This document shows, piece by piece, positions 13,797-26,109 of a DNA stretch of 64,000 nt (its first letter is position 1; each line of letters opens with the position of its first letter). This DNA comes from Macrotis lagotis. Taxonomy: Eukaryota > Chordata > Mammalia > Peramelemorphia > Peramelidae. Both the position numbers and the translations under genes were made by a program. The stretch spans positions 287,467,078-287,531,077 of the forward strand of contig NC_133660.1 of NCBI RefSeq assembly GCF_037893015.1, given 5' to 3'. The notes beneath the pieces were generated by a model. That model was not told the DNA's origin. It worked only from the letters and a program-made list of their open reading frames with translations, and did not search any database.

Positions 13797-14005
13797 CCCA
13801 CTCAATACCAGAACCCCTTTCCCCACTGCCACACTGCCCTCATGGCCACTCACTCAACACCAGAACCCCTTTCCCCACTGCCACACTGCCCTCATGGCCA
13901 CTCACTCAACACCAGAACCCCTTTCCCCACTGCCACACTGCCCTCATGGCCACTCACTCAACACCAGAACCCCTTTCCCCACTGCCACACTGCCCTCATA
14001 ACCTG
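13797..14005. repeat. 52-bp minisatellite, four copies
   Basis: The word CTCAACACCAGAACCCC recurs at 13801 (one variant base), 13853, 13905 and 13957, an exact period of 52 bp. Each copy also carries CCACACTGCCCTCATGGCC; the fourth copy diverges near 13998. Because 52 is not a multiple of 3, each copy shifts the reading frame, so this is not a coding repeat. Confidence 0.96.
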
Positions 14006-17000
14006 GCCACTCACTCAGATCAAGAGTGACCCAGTTTATCTCCCCTCTCCTTTAGCAGTCTACCCTTATTAGTCCCCAGAGAAGGCTCAGCTTGGCTTCC
14101 TGGCCAAGTGGGCAACTGGAAACCACAAACTGACAGTCCAGTCTCATTTGTCCTTCTTTCCTTGTGCGTGGCAATAACACCTAGGACCTTGTTAAGCATC
14201 TTTGTATCTCAGTTTCCTCATCTGTAAAATGGGAAGAATTAGTTTTATAGGATCATGGATTCAGAACCCCAAGAGACCTTAGAGAAAACCTGTCTCCCAG
14301 GCCTAAGGAAAGATCCATTTCTAAGTAATAATTAAATATCATTCTGGCTTATTACAGATTTTCCTTATTGTTATTCCCATAGCTTTTTCTCCTAAAGACC
14401 AGACCTTTCTACAAAATGTTCAGACAGCAGCTGTAGTGCCCTCCATTTTCAAACAAAGGAAGAGAAGGTAATAGGAGCCTCCAAAATGGAGGACAGAAAG
14501 CGCAGAGACTCAAAAAACAAATCATTTCTTCTCTTTTTTTCTCCTTCAGCTAATTCTGTACCTTTTCATCATCCCTATGGTTTCTAACCCTCAATCCTTG
14601 GCCTTGGGCCTCTCTCGGTGAACTTTCATGGGACCTCTAGTTCAAATGCATCTGGCTGTGGGACAGTCAACCAGTTACCAGGCTGACTGATGGCAAATCT
14701 AAAATAAGAGATGAGACATTGTGGAGGGGCGTCATAGTCAGATGATCCCCGACTTGTTCCCCATAGATGTAAGGCCCAGTGTGATGAGTAACATGTAATG
14801 GCCATTTGTTCTCGAGAGGATCACTCTCCTAAGAAGAGATAACACACATATAAGAAGATTCAGACAAACCTATCCTGTCCTATCCGATAGCTGGCATCAT
14901 ATATAGAGTTGATTGATCTGATAGTAAGAATACAGGCTTCTCCTCGCCACCATTAACTCGTTGGGTTGACTGTGAGTCACTCTTTTTTGAGCTTCGATTT
15001 CTCAAAGCAAAATGAGGACATTGAACGAGATGTTCTAAGGTCCTTCCTTCCCAGCTCTGCTATTCTTTTAATCCAGGTTCTCCCAGCTCTGGGACTCTCT
15101 GTTCTAAGGTCTTTCTCAGGTCTGACACTCCCTGTTCTAGGGTGGTCCCTAGTCTAACATTTGATATTCTATGTTTTAAGATCCCTTCCAGTTCTCACAT
15201 TCTATATTCTGTTCAAAGGACCAATTATGAAGCTGCCAGCTGACAGAAAGGCAAATAGGTTCAAGATGCAGAATTAATCAAACATTTCTAGTCATGATCA
15301 ACAAAAGAATTCCTTCCATTTGTCCTTGTCTTTTGGTTACAAGGGTTAGGTTTTTCTTTTTGTTTTGTCAAGGCAAAGAAGTGGTAGAGGAAAATGAACT
15401 TATGAACATCATTGAACAAATTAAATCAAATCAAATAAATATTCAGCATTCAATATTTTGAGGTCCATTTCATCTTGGACGTTCTATATTCCAGGACCCC
15501 ATCCAACTGTCCCCAGTCTGTGAAAGGGAAAGAAATATGACTCCAAAGATAGGCCAAAAGAAAACACTTGGAGCTCAGTTCTCAGAAATTCTTTCATCTC
15601 ACTCTGGGAAGCAGGGATGAGATTCTCAGAGTTGAAAAGGTATCTACACATCCAAGTTTACCTCTCTTACGGCACCCCGGACCCTTAGGATTCATGATGG
15701 CTCAGGAACCCACACTTAACAATTTTTGACATTATCCATTTGCTCTATAAATAACATGTTATCTTTAAAGAAGGCCCCAAATCCCACAGGTAGGGATGAG
15801 GTGACTTTAATTCCATTGATGGGATATTTCCTGTGTGTTAAGTGTGGAGATAGATGCTCTTACCTTTTCCTCCCTCTCCACAATTGAACCTAGATTTAAC
15901 CACAGGATTACCTGAGGCCCTCAGTTCTGGGGGTGCCTGGTCAGAAAGTTGAGGGTCAGAGACAAAGCAACAAAGTCACTTCAGCTACCCAACAGATGTG
16001 GGGAGCGTCCCTCGGCTCACCAGCTCAAGGCTTAGCAGCTTTCTGGCCTTGGCATTGGATCAGGGGACTTACAAATCTGGGGCAGGTGACAGAAAGGACT
16101 GAAACCCAGACTTCAAGTTCTCCCTGACTCAGCCTTGAACTAACTAGGTAAATTCAAGTGAGCCTCTTAACCTCTATGAGCCTCAGTTTCTTCACATGTA
16201 AAATTGTGTGCAGGGTGATAATCTTGCATAGGAGTAGGTAGGAGGAACTCTGTAAAAGAAATGCCATGTCCACAAATTGGCACCAAACACCTTCCTACCC
16301 AACAGTCCCCAATCACCACATTCCTTAATGATTATTTTTGCCATTCATCACTCGAGGTTTCTTTATTATCTAATAATGTATCTGCAGAGTCCTCCACAAT
16401 CCTCCTTTGGTCCCAGGGTCTACCAGTGCTAACCCCAGTACTAACCTGCTCAGTTGTCAGGGAAACTGAGGCACAATATAGTAACAGCCCACATTTGAAC
16501 CTTACAAAGGATGGAGGTTCAGATAGGGTGAGTGATTTAGCTCAGGTCATGCAAATAGTTAAAGAGACCAGTTAGCTCTGGGTGGTCCCAGATTCAAACT
16601 TGCCCCTGAGACTGCTCTGGGGGAAGTAAATTCATTTCCCTTCTTCTTCCCCCAAAGTGTGCTTCAGTTTCCTCATCACTCAGCTATGACCATTCCCATT
16701 TGAAAATTAAAATTCAGTCGACTCATTTTGAACAATTACTAAACAAGGTCAAGAGGTGGGTGGTGCCGGGTAAAAAAAAAATCCAAATTCAAAATGAAGA
16801 CCATATGAATCCAGGCAGGAAAGAGAAATGTCTCCTGGGGACCAAGGCCTACTGAGTGAAAAGATGGGGAGGGAACGGGCAGGGAGAGTAGATTCATGGG
16901 TGATGGAAGGCTGACAATAGCCTCCCAAAGAGTTAGCAAAGACTGAGGTCGGGAGCCGAAGGATTGCTTATAAAAGGTATTACCCAACTCAAGTCAACAA

Positions 17001-17089
17001 GAGTATCCTTAGAGACGATGTGTGCTAGAACCCGGATCCCACAGAGACAAACACAGAGGAATCCAAGCCTTCAAAGGGCTTCTAGTTAA

Positions 17090-17330
17090 CTGGACAGTTG
17101 GTGGCAGAGAAGCAATGCACCAATAGATGAATAAATATAAAATTTATATCAAAGAAATAGAAGTCATTTCAGTACAAAGGGGATGGGGCACCAGACTGAA
17201 AAGACTTCCTGGGGGAAGCGATGTTGATGCCGAAGCTTGAATGAGGGACTCCAAGACATTTGGGGGAGTAGGGAAAGTCTTCCAGGCATGGGGGCAAGGA
17301 GGTAGAAGATAGAATGTGAGGATAGCAGCA
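17090..17330 (+). repeat. Old dispersed repeat (same group as 4330-4640)
   Basis: Recognised by GAAGCTTGAATGAGGGACTC and TTCCAGGCATGGGGGCAAGG. It has decayed and has no coding capacity. Confidence 0.4.
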
Positions 17331-17658
17331 GAAAGGTCTGGGGTCTTAGAGGACCCTAATGAATGCTTAGAGGCTTTGCCCCAGCAAGATGGCTAATGGT
17401 CCTTATTAGGCATCACCGCCATATTAAGCATCCTGGAAGGTGTTTTATCACCGAAGTTACTTTTTACTAAGATGGAATGACTGGTGGCTGTTTTCTCTTT
17501 TAGTTTTGTTTTCTATAACCCTGTATATACTTGAGGGGCTTCAGACCCTGCTCTCACAGAAAAGCCTGGATCCCTCACTGCTCCCCAACTGAGACCTCTC
17601 ATCCCACTCTCTTTGGATACCTTCTGGGAATGATTCTACCCCAATCTTATTATCCAGG

Positions 17659-17661
<3 letters not shown>

Positions 17662-17710
<49 letters not shown>
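17662..17710. repeat. (CA)n microsatellite, about 25 units
   Basis: An uninterrupted CA run. Confidence 0.98.
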
Positions 17711-17712
<2 letters not shown>

Positions 17713-18654
17713 TGCTATCACAGGACACCCCTTCTGCTTTCTCCTATCACTCAAAAGATACATATTTGATGAAAACAAACCCCAAGTCTGAAAATTAGAG
17801 TCTACAGTATCTGCCTCGAATAGCAAAATTCTACTATGAATGCCAGTTCCTGCTAAGAAAAATCTTTCCCTCTGCGCACTTCCCTCAAGGGTCAGCAAAT
17901 CCATTAGCAGGGTCAGATTATCCCTTTACAGCAAGGGCCCAGGGGGGCCATCATTTGTATTGCATTGTGGAAGAAGAAGTGAGCAGGGGGGAATTGGATC
18001 AGCAGTAACCCCAGCTCTTATCCACTCAACCTCCTGGCTCAGAGAAGATGCCCCATGATCCTAGGGCTCAGGGAGGATAAGTCCCCTCACATGCAGAGCG
18101 CATAGAATGGCAGAGCTAGACAGGGCCTAGACAAACTCAAGTCTGACTCCATTTTTTAGAGGAAGAAATCGAGGCAGAGAAACAGAGGCGCTTACCCCAA
18201 GCTCAGGCACCAAAGAAGGGACCGTGCTGGGTTCCAACTCAAGGCCTGAGACTATTCAGGGTCTCTATGTCATGCCGCCTCTCCATCTCGGTGGCCCCTT
18301 TCCCCTAAGACTCTTCATCATCTCCTCCAGCATGGAGAAGCAAAGAAAAGCCTGGACCTGACAATCAGAGAATTATAGATCCCATCCCTGCAATTCAGGC
18401 TCTGTGTGACTGAGGCTCTATTGAAACTCAATAACAAGCCCTGAAAATGATGGATTTAGAATGGCCTGGATTCTCAAGCTTTCACTGGTCAATCCACAGC
18501 CAGCCAGAATACTTCCCCTTTGGTTCTTTCATATTTTCTCAGTCAGCAGGTACTAAAAGTAGACCCAGTATTCAATGGGGGCTTGTGAAATTTTTTTGAA
18601 ATTTAAAAGGAGTCCTTATGGGGTGAGGATCATTGGGGTAGAGATTGACCTCTA

Positions 18655-18790
18655 GATTCAATCAATGAATTACCAAATATTTAATAAGTATCTATGGACC
18701 AAGGCCCATGCTAGATGCTAGGACAAAGTAGACGCAAAGACAAAAGTAAAACAGCCCTTGCCCTCAGGGAGCTTCTTCTCTAACACAGGA
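18655..18790 (+). repeat. Old dispersed repeat fragment
   Basis: Reads as a common mammalian repeat phrase: an ATTTAATAAGTATCTA start, GGCCCATGCTAGATGCTAGG, then CCCTCAGGGAGCTTCTTCT. No coding capacity. Confidence 0.5.
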
Positions 18791-19638
18791 GACAACAGGT
18801 ACATAAATATAAATATGGAGAATAAAGATAAAGAGAACAGATGTTATCACCCCCAAAATAATAAAAATACTCTCAAAATCCTGTAAGCCTTTTACTATTG
18901 CTATTGGCGTTACTCCTATCTTAAGGTATTGTCCTTGCTCTGAATCACACCATCCACACAACCCTCCACAGCTCATGGATCCTCTCAGCTCCTGCTATTT
19001 CCTCCCCCAGATTTCCCTCTCTCTTGTCTTTTTCAATCTTTCCTTTGGGGGGGGGGTGTTTTGTATTGTCTCCCTCTCACCTTCTAGAAGGTTGGGCCTA
19101 ATAACTACGCAAGGTGCTTCCTCCAGGGGAGAAATGGAGGACAAGGGTAGGGGATTGGAGGGATTTGAAGGATAATAGAGCAAGGTGCTCTGTCTACCTG
19201 GTTCAAGCAGGAAGATCCCTTGGTGCTAAGCTGCTGAGGGTCAGCAGTGATGATGGGATGCCTGCCAGTCCATGACTGATCTGGTACCTCCCCATCAGCT
19301 CAGTTCATATCGGGACTTTGCTAAAGAGACTTTGCCCAACCTTCCTTCTCCCTAGAGTTGAATGCCACAAAGATAGAAAATGGGTTTAAGAGGAAAGTTA
19401 GCTATGCATGAGCCTTGAAGCCTCCCTTCTCCCCAGGTAGAGGGAGTACAGGCTGGTGGTGATGTGATTATCTAAGGTGGCTCCTATCCTGGGACACCAG
19501 AAGTGATGGAGATCAGACAAACCAAATCCATTGGACTAAATCCTCAGAGATCAAAAGTTCTGAGCAAGAGCAAGCAGAGTTTTGGAGAATAAGAGGAAAT
19601 GGGTGCAAAGGGAGGAAAAATCCAGAAGAATTGGGTAC

Positions 19639-19687
19639 CTGAGATAACGGCCACCAGGCAGCCAATGATGGCAATGAGAAGCAGCAT
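19639..19687 (-). CDS. CD6: CD6, coding exon 1 (signal peptide), partial gene
   Basis: On the minus strand an ATG at 19687-19685, with G at -3 and an in-frame stop 24 bases upstream, opens 16 codons reading MLLLIAIIGCLVAVIS. A split Gly codon and a CAG|GTACCC donor follow, so the exon ends in phase 1. This is a signal peptide. The human CD6 leader as I know it, MWLFFGITGLLTAALSG, has the same 16 residues before the same split Gly and agrees at M1, L3, I7, G9, L11, A13 and S16. CD6 is a T-cell SRCR receptor that binds ALCAM (CD166) and CD318. Position supports the call: the gene lies head-to-head with SLC15A3 about 18 kb away, as in human. The SRCR exons would be left of the window. The alternative is a chance signal-like exon of another gene. 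Confidence 0.72.
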
Positions 19688-19763
19688 GTCTGGTCCCAAC
19701 TCAGTTATCTACACCAGCCGGAGAAAAGAACCATCCTGAAGAGAAACAAACTCTTTCCTCCCT

Positions 19764-19771
19764 CTTCCTCG
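19764..19771 (-). promoter_or_regulatory. ETS-like site upstream of CD6
   Basis: The minus strand reads GAGGAAGA, a GGAA core in a purine-rich stretch about 80 bp upstream of the CD6 ATG. A second GGAA core lies at about 19755-19758. Ets factors are known T-cell promoter regulators; the assignment here is inference from the motif alone. Confidence 0.35.
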
Positions 19772-19879
19772 TTTTCTCTTCTTTCTTTCTTTCCCTCCCC
19801 CTTCCTCTTTTTTTCTATCTTTGCTCGCTCACTCTCTCTCATTCCTCAGTGTCTTTCTCATGCCTCTCACTCTCTGGCT

Positions 19880-19887
19880 TGTGGTTT
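19880..19887 (+). promoter_or_regulatory. RUNX-like site (TGTGGTTT) upstream of CD6
   Basis: A perfect TGTGGTTT, about 195 bp upstream of the CD6 start codon. I recall that human CD6 is controlled by RUNX and Ets factors in T cells, so a RUNX motif beside ETS cores at this distance is what a conserved promoter would show. Confidence 0.4.
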
Positions 19888-20299
19888 TTGGTCTCCAGGA
19901 AGCTGGGTCGGTGACATACGGGAACCCCAAGCCAACACTGCGCAGCTGCCCCAGAGCCCCAAGTGACTTGAGATGCCTCAAGAGGCGGAGACCAGGAAAG
20001 GTGAATGAGAGAGAGAGATCTGGGGAGAAGGAACTATCTGAGTAAGGGGTGACAGAAAGTGATGGGTTCAGATCCTACCTCTGCTCCTTGTCAACTGCCT
20101 ATAGACATTTGTTAAATGCTCTTTATGGGCTATGGACCATACCGAACAACAAATGTGCTAAATGTGACCATATCCAAGTCATTTCCCTACTTTCAGCCTC
20201 AGTTTCTACTTCTGAAAAATTAAAGAGAATACCAATATGCCTCCTATCTGACTCCCTCTCTCTGTTTCCATAGGCACCACCTTAGTTCCAGATCTTCTC

Positions 20300-20830
20300 T
20301 TTTACATCCCCCATCCTGCTGCCAGCGCCATTTTCTTTGAGAAAGTCCTCTAAAAGAGCCTCCTTTGTTTGGAATTGAAAGCTCTTTACAATCTGCCTCA
20401 ACCTACCTTTCTATCTTTTTCCCCACCATTCATTTTACCATACTCTCCAGTTTGACCAAACTGGTTTTCTTTCTGTTTCTTACACATATGCTCCATTTCT
20501 CACGTCTATGACTTTGACTTGGCTGTTTCTGATGCCTTCCTTCCTTTTGCTTCCTAGAATGTTATGTATCCTTCAGCTCAGTTCCCATCTTCTGCAAGAA
20601 TCCTTTTCCCTCCTCACCCACTTAACCCCCAACTTCTGGGAAGTGTCCTCACTCTTCAACATATCTTGATTTTATTTTACGTATATTTTTAGAAACTTAA
20701 ATACATATAAGTCTCCCCAGATAGAATCTATACTTCTTGAGGGCAGCAGGGGTTGTTTTTCTTTATGTCTTTATAGCCCCAAAACACTAATTTGTCCACA
20801 GCATGGAGATTGATTGATTGCCCATTTTGT
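20300..20830 (+). mobile_element. L2-like LINE 3' end
   Basis: Reads like the end of an L2 element. Markers are AAGCTCTTTACAATCTGCCTCAACCTACCTTTC (20382-20414, in pieces), later TTCTGCAAGAATCCTTTTCC, and the terminal phrase CTTCTTGAGGGCAGCAGGGG with TTGATTGATTG at the end. Confidence 0.65.
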
Positions 20831-22048
20831 TTTTCATTTTCTGGTCACTGGAAACATGGGCTGACCCAAGTTCCCCATATATCCATTGTAACTGAAGGTT
20901 GAGGAAGGATGAGGACCCTGAGAAAGACAGGGAATTCCCAAATTCTCTTAAGGAGGTAGTAGTCATAGTCCAGGCCCTTTTTACCTCTGGTATCCAAGAA
21001 TACTCAAGGTTGAGCTTCTCGTTGTTTGGTTTGAGTTGAGTTCACTTGGGTACAATGCAGCCAGAAGGGGGCACCTTGTGTCCACACCCCTGAAGAAGCA
21101 ATTTCCCCTTCTTTTATTCATACAAGCCAGGAGCCTGGGTCAACTCAACAAACTTAAAGTCCAGTGGATGGCTGACCATGAAGTGTGGGAAGGACGATGC
21201 AGTTAAAAACAAAGCCCTAAAGTTCTAGTTTGGAAGCTTGAGTTACAGTCTCAACCCTGCCACTAAGGTAATCTTGAGCCAATTCCTTCTCCACTCTGGT
21301 TTCCTCTACTGTTACAGGAGAGATTGAATGACATTTCTAAGATTCTCTCCTACTCTGGGATCTTGGGATTCTGTGAATGAGTGATCCCCAAACTGGGACT
21401 CTCCCAGACTCTACTCCAAGGGGATTGGGAGTAGGGGGTAGGGATTCCCATATCAAGGTTCTCCAGTGAGGACAAATGAAGCATGGCCTATACGACCCTA
21501 TATCCAGAGCTACAAAGGACCTTGGAGCTCATCTAGTCCGATCCCTTTCTTTTACAGAGAAGGAAACTGAGGCCCAAGGAGATAATGCAGGTAGTGAATC
21601 ATCTTAGTATAGTGGAAAGAGTTCTGGAGCTAGATTTGAGTTCCAATCTCACTTCAGACAGTGCTGGACCGTGGGTGCCCCTATGAGGCCATTGGACCAG
21701 ATTGCTCTCTCAGCTCCCTGGGAGCCCTTGCCCCAAACCCTAGGGACTAGGGACCAGGAGCCTGGGATCCTGGGCAGTCTGCTCTGTCTCCAAACGCTTC
21801 CCCAAATTTCTCTGCCTCTGACCCAAGGACAGCTCCTTTCCAAAGAGGCACCAAAGGAGGTTTGTTTGGAAAGGCAACTCCTCTGAAGGGCTTAGAGGGA
21901 GCCCAGGGAGAACATCCTTTTCTTCTCGTTTTTGGTTGATTAATTCTTCCCTTGTGGTCCTAACTGCTAAGCCCTCAGCCGACTTCCTATCTCTGACACT
22001 GGCAGGTGCTGCCCTCTCATGGAGGACAGCTCAAAATACAGGTTATAG

Positions 22049-22050
<2 letters not shown>

Positions 22051-22107
<57 letters not shown>
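22051..22107. repeat. (GT)n microsatellite, about 28 units
   Basis: Uninterrupted GT run. The open frames across it on both strands are shadows of the repeat. Confidence 0.98.
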
Positions 22108-22108
<1 letters not shown>

Positions 22109-23204
22109 AGGAGGGACAGGGGGCTGGGGTAGGAGCTGGGCGGTCTGTCTACCCCAGGAGTTAATGACCCATCAGGGACTCCCAATGCCTGAGACAAGAC
22201 AAGAAATACACCAGTTTCTCTTTCCAACTGAAGGGGTTGGGAAACAGATGATACCTCTCTCAGCCTCAGTTTCCTCATCTGCAATATGGGTACAATCATT
22301 TTTGCCCTACCTGTCTCTTAGATGCCCAAGAATAAATTGCTTTCTGAATTTTAAACAGTATAGAAAGGCAAATTAATAAAATAGAAGGTTGTTATCTCTT
22401 TAGAGATAAGGACAGTGTCTTATCTAAATTTTATGACTCCTTTAATCCCCAACACTGAGCTCTGTAGGCAGGAAGCATGTGTTGGTTGAATTGAATCATC
22501 AACAAAAAGAGCTAAAATTTAAACCATTTTAGAGTTTACAAAAGATTTTCTATCTATTTCTCCTTTGATCTGAACAACCACTATGTGAAGTAAGTGATGT
22601 TTTCATATCCATTTTAAGGATAAGGAAACTAGTACTGAGAGAGACTTGCCCAAAGGTACCCAGCAAGCATCTAAGACAGGATTTGAACCCAGAGCTTCCT
22701 AATTTCCTGCCTAACGTTCTTTTCACTAAACCCTGCTCCCCTGGACCTCGCTTCACAGTGGGGAGGGTTAAAATGCAGTGGTAAATGCTGGATTGGTGTC
22801 AATGGTTCCAATCTGCCTGCCACCCACTTTCTATGTGACTTTGTTCCTCGTCTCTCTGGGGCTCCCTTGTAATGTGAAGGAGGCTAGAACTGATCAGGAA
22901 TCACACAATAAAGAATATCAAGTTATTTGGAGATGTTTAGTATTAGAGGAATGTCGGCCCTTGTTATTCTATCTCGTTCCTGAAATTTCCTCTGTCCCAC
23001 ATCTCCTTTCCAAGTCTTTCCCTCTCCAGTCTGTCGATAGCTCTTTCGTCTGGTCCACATTTGCTCCCCCAGATTCTAGCTAGCATCTTTCGAAGCATTT
23101 CCATATACAGGATCTCATTCAATTCTCACATGAAAGAGTGAGCGTTCTGCTATTTTACACCTTTTGTGATTTGAAACAGCTTAGCCCCAAATTCACAGAG
23201 CATA

Positions 23205-24730
23205 TTCGAAGAGCTAGAAGGCATCTTAGGAGCCACTGAGTCCAATCCATATACAAAATGAATCCCCGTTGTCACATCCCTGAGAAATGGCCATTGGAAG
23301 AAATTCAAAGGGGAAGAAGCTGCCATGTTCTCCAGCAGCCTACTCCACCGCTGGACAGCTCCCTCTGTTGGCCATGATCCCTCCCAAATCAAGTCTCACT
23401 TGGTCTCTTGGCAGCTCCCACATATGGCTCCTGGTTCTATCCTCTATGGCCAGATGGAATAAATCTCCCCTCCATATGTCAAGCCCTCAAGTACCTTACG
23501 ATAGCAATCAGATTCCTTCCAAATCTTCTCTTCTCTAGTCTCACAGGACATAAATTTCAGTTCTTTTCACCATCATAGTCATACTGCTCTAGGGCAGTTA
23601 GGTGGGCAAGTGGAAGGGTCCCAGGCTTGAAATCAGGAAGACCTGTGTTCAAATCTGACCTCAAAAATGCATGATCCTGAACAAGTCACTTAACTACTAT
23701 TTGGCTCAGTTTCCTCATCTGTAAAATGCATAACACCTCCCTCACAGGATTGTTATGAGGCTCAAAAGAGAACAATAAAGATTTACAATGTGCCTGGCAT
23801 ATTGTAAGCAGTTATATATAAAAATAATAATGATAATTGGCATTATTCTCCAAAATTGTTATTATTCTCAGAACTGAACACAATGCTCCAGATGGGCTCT
23901 GGCAATGGCAGCATTCACTGAGGCTGTCGCGAGGTATGCTAGTAAATATTTAACAACCAGCTCTCTGAAGAAGAGGAAAATGACTGAAAAGCATGCATTT
24001 AAGTTTATTCAGTGTTGTTACCATTTTCTTCACCACTTTCAAAGTCTACAAATCAATAAAGCAAACAAAAAGCCAAAAAATAAAAATACCAAGCCTCAAT
24101 TTGTAGCATTTAATGATATTTTTGTGATGTCAATACTCACATTTAAAATCTAACAATCATCTTTTTCATCACTTCCCTATTCCTGAAAGCTGGGGAGTAA
24201 GTGGTATTCTGTCCAAGACTGAATGAACTTTTTGGTTTCCACACCCCACTGTTGATTCATCTTGGGGCTTACAGGTTAATAAAATCCCCTAGATTTTTTT
24301 CTCAGAATCACTACTGCCTAAGCAGGTCACTTCTATCATATACTTGATTTTCTCACACTCAAGTATAGACTTTCTATTTATTCCTATTGAATTTTCTTAT
24401 TCAATTCATCCTTAGAAGGTAGAACTAGGAGTTGTGTGTGGGAGCTGCCAAGAGACCAGGTGAGCCTTGATTTGGGCAGCAACATGACCAATAGTGAGAG
24501 ATGTACATCAGTAGAATGCACTGCAAGAGAGCATGGTGGCTTCTTCCCATCTGAATTTCTTCCAATGATGTCTATGTGGCCATCGCATAATCTAGCTTCA
24601 AGAACCTTTTGAATCCACTATATTAGCCATCCCTTTCAGCTTTGTGGCACCTGTAAATGTGAAGAACATTCCATCTGTGTCTTTATCCAAGTCATGCTAA
24701 GAATGCTAAGCAGAAAAAGACCAAGCACAA
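23205..24730 (+). repeat. Old amniote-wide dispersed repeat, interrupted
   Basis: Two halves flank a SINE. The left half (23205-23586) has wording about blocks of AGAAATGGCC and CTCCCTCTGTTGGCC. The right half resumes at about 23860 with AGAACTGAACACAATGCTCC and runs on to TCCCCAGGGC near 24740. Related text occurs at 42725-43250, 48035-48680 and 27290-27560. It looks like an ancient retroelement; I do not commit to a family name. Confidence 0.5.
23587..23850 (+). mobile_element. Older tRNA-derived SINE with MIR/CORE-like body
   Basis: Head AGGGCAGTTAGGTGGGCAAG, B-box GTTCAAATCTGACCTC, then TCACTTAACTACT, CTCAGTTTCCTCATCTGTAA and a core ending in GGCATATTGTAAGCAG. It is longer and older than the MAR1/WSINE1 copies and sits inside the repeat at 23205-24730. 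Confidence 0.8.
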
Positions 24731-24734
24731 GTCC

Positions 24735-24975
24735 CCAGGGCTTGTTGGTTGATTGGTTCTTGTCTTTCTTTCTTAAAGAGGATCAAAATGAAATCACTGT
24801 GTTGGAGTCAAGGTCCAATGTGGCTGACTTTGGCTAATCAAACCAATATAAGCACTGAACGCTCTACCACAGGTTAGGCACAAATAGTCCTCATGAACAT
24901 TTGGAGTGGAGATGGTTCTAAATTGGGCATCTCACATTTTTAAGCTACTTACAAGGCTACTCAGACACCGCAGAA
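24735..24975 (-). mobile_element. RTE/L2-type LINE 3' end, antisense
   Basis: The plus strand starts TTAAAGAGGATCAAAATGAA and carries CTCTACCACAGGTTAGGCAC, TTCTAAATTGGGCATCTCAC and TTTTTAAGC. It is the reverse complement of the 3' end of the element seen forward at 25560-25830 and 28370-28690. Confidence 0.6.
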
Positions 24976-25167
24976 CTGTGAAATCCCACTGAAGCTTCCA
25001 GTAAGAAGTGAGAAGTCAATCCATGGCCTGGGCCACCTGTGTGAAGGGTTGTGACTACAACCCTATTGTTTCTGTACCTGCTGTTTTAACATTTACCAGT
25101 CACCTCATGACTTTGGGGTAGGAAAAAATATCATGGTATGAGTGATAGCTTTTGATCCATGTGTAAA

Positions 25168-25300
25168 TTGGATTTAAGTGAAACAGAGTCGCACAAAGTT
25201 TTTGGCTTAAGAGTTCAGTTGCAAGGCAAAAGTCAAGAATACCAGTGATGGCACAGGATGCAGTGGATGATCTTTGTGACTTTGATCTCTGAGCTCTCCA
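25168..25300 (+). repeat. Dispersed repeat, copy A
   Basis: Shares order and wording with 33292-33445: TTTAAGTGAAACAG, GCACAAAG, AAAGTCA, then CAGGATGCAGTGGATGA followed by TGACTTTGA. Both copies lie in the same orientation. Confidence 0.55.
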
Positions 25301-25559
25301 TATTACCTGCTTCAATCACTTTTGCAGTCATTGGAACAGATTGTTCTCATCCACTTATTTCTTTAGGGAAATCTTTGCATGCCTGGGATAGCCACTCCTT
25401 AATTTATTGAAGAGTTTGAGATCCCTTATTACTTTAACATGGTTTAACCCATCTGCCATGGAATGTGGCTGCCGATATGGCCTCTTGGAGCCATAGGTAA
25501 GCGTTGAGTGAATCAGTTGGGCACCAAACTCCCTACACCCCAGTTCCTAGGACACCCAG

Positions 25560-25830
25560 AACCTCTTGCCATGTTGACATTGAAGCATTAACAACCACTC
25601 TCAAAGTCTCTCTGAAGACCTTTAAAATCAATTATGAAACATGGGAGACACTAAGGACCTCCCAGGATGGCACTCCTGCACTATAAAAGGTCCTGTGTTC
25701 TAAGAGTGATGCAGATTTGAAGTAACTCAAAAGAAATGTGAGACGTGCAAATCTGGAGACATCTCCACCCTGCGCATTCACATTTGTGCCTGAGTTTGAA
25801 TCAGTCTGATCAACTGCTTGGAATCTCTAC
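25560..25830 (+). mobile_element. RTE/L2-type LINE, C-terminal ORF remnant and 3' end
   Basis: One frame reads TTLKVSLKTFKINYETWETL, the conserved C-terminal phrase of this class of reverse transcriptase ORFs. The 3' end, with GATGCAGATTTGAAG and TTTGTGCCTGAGTTTGAAT, matches the copy at 28400-28640. It is broken and non-functional. Confidence 0.65.
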
Positions 25831-26109
25831 TCTGTTCCATATCATTCCATTATTCCAATAGTAACAGCGTTAGATGCATTATCAAAAATACTGAGAACAT
25901 CGAGCTAAACTATATCCATAGCATTTTCTTCAAGAAAACCCCCCACTCCATTATTCAAGTAATCTCATTCTATGCCATTGTCTCCTCTACCAACCCTGCT
26001 CTCTCACTTATCTTCAGTTTCTTTGTGTCTGCCAACTACTTCCCTGATATATCCAAACATATGATGTCTTCCCCATCCTCAGAAACCCTCCAGAGATCCA
26101 TCCAACCCT

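Larger units (their letters stand above)
1..19638 (-). other. CD6: Presumed CD6 intron 1 (no exon seen)
   Basis: I find no convincing coding exon here on either strand; in particular nothing on the minus strand resembles a cysteine-rich SRCR domain, which CD6 exons further on should encode. If the exon at 19639-19687 is CD6 exon 1, this whole stretch is its first intron, and a very long first intron fits what I recall of human CD6. Contents seen: old MIR-like SINE pieces (about 540-720 minus, 930-1030 plus, 1680-1910 minus, 3870-4020 plus, 5130-5260 plus, 6385-6560 minus, 7480-7640 plus, 9150-9270 minus, 9735-9890 minus, 14180-14290 plus), one young SINE in each orientation, an L2-like 3' end near 2070-2190, several microsatellites and a 52-bp minisatellite. 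Confidence 0.55.
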
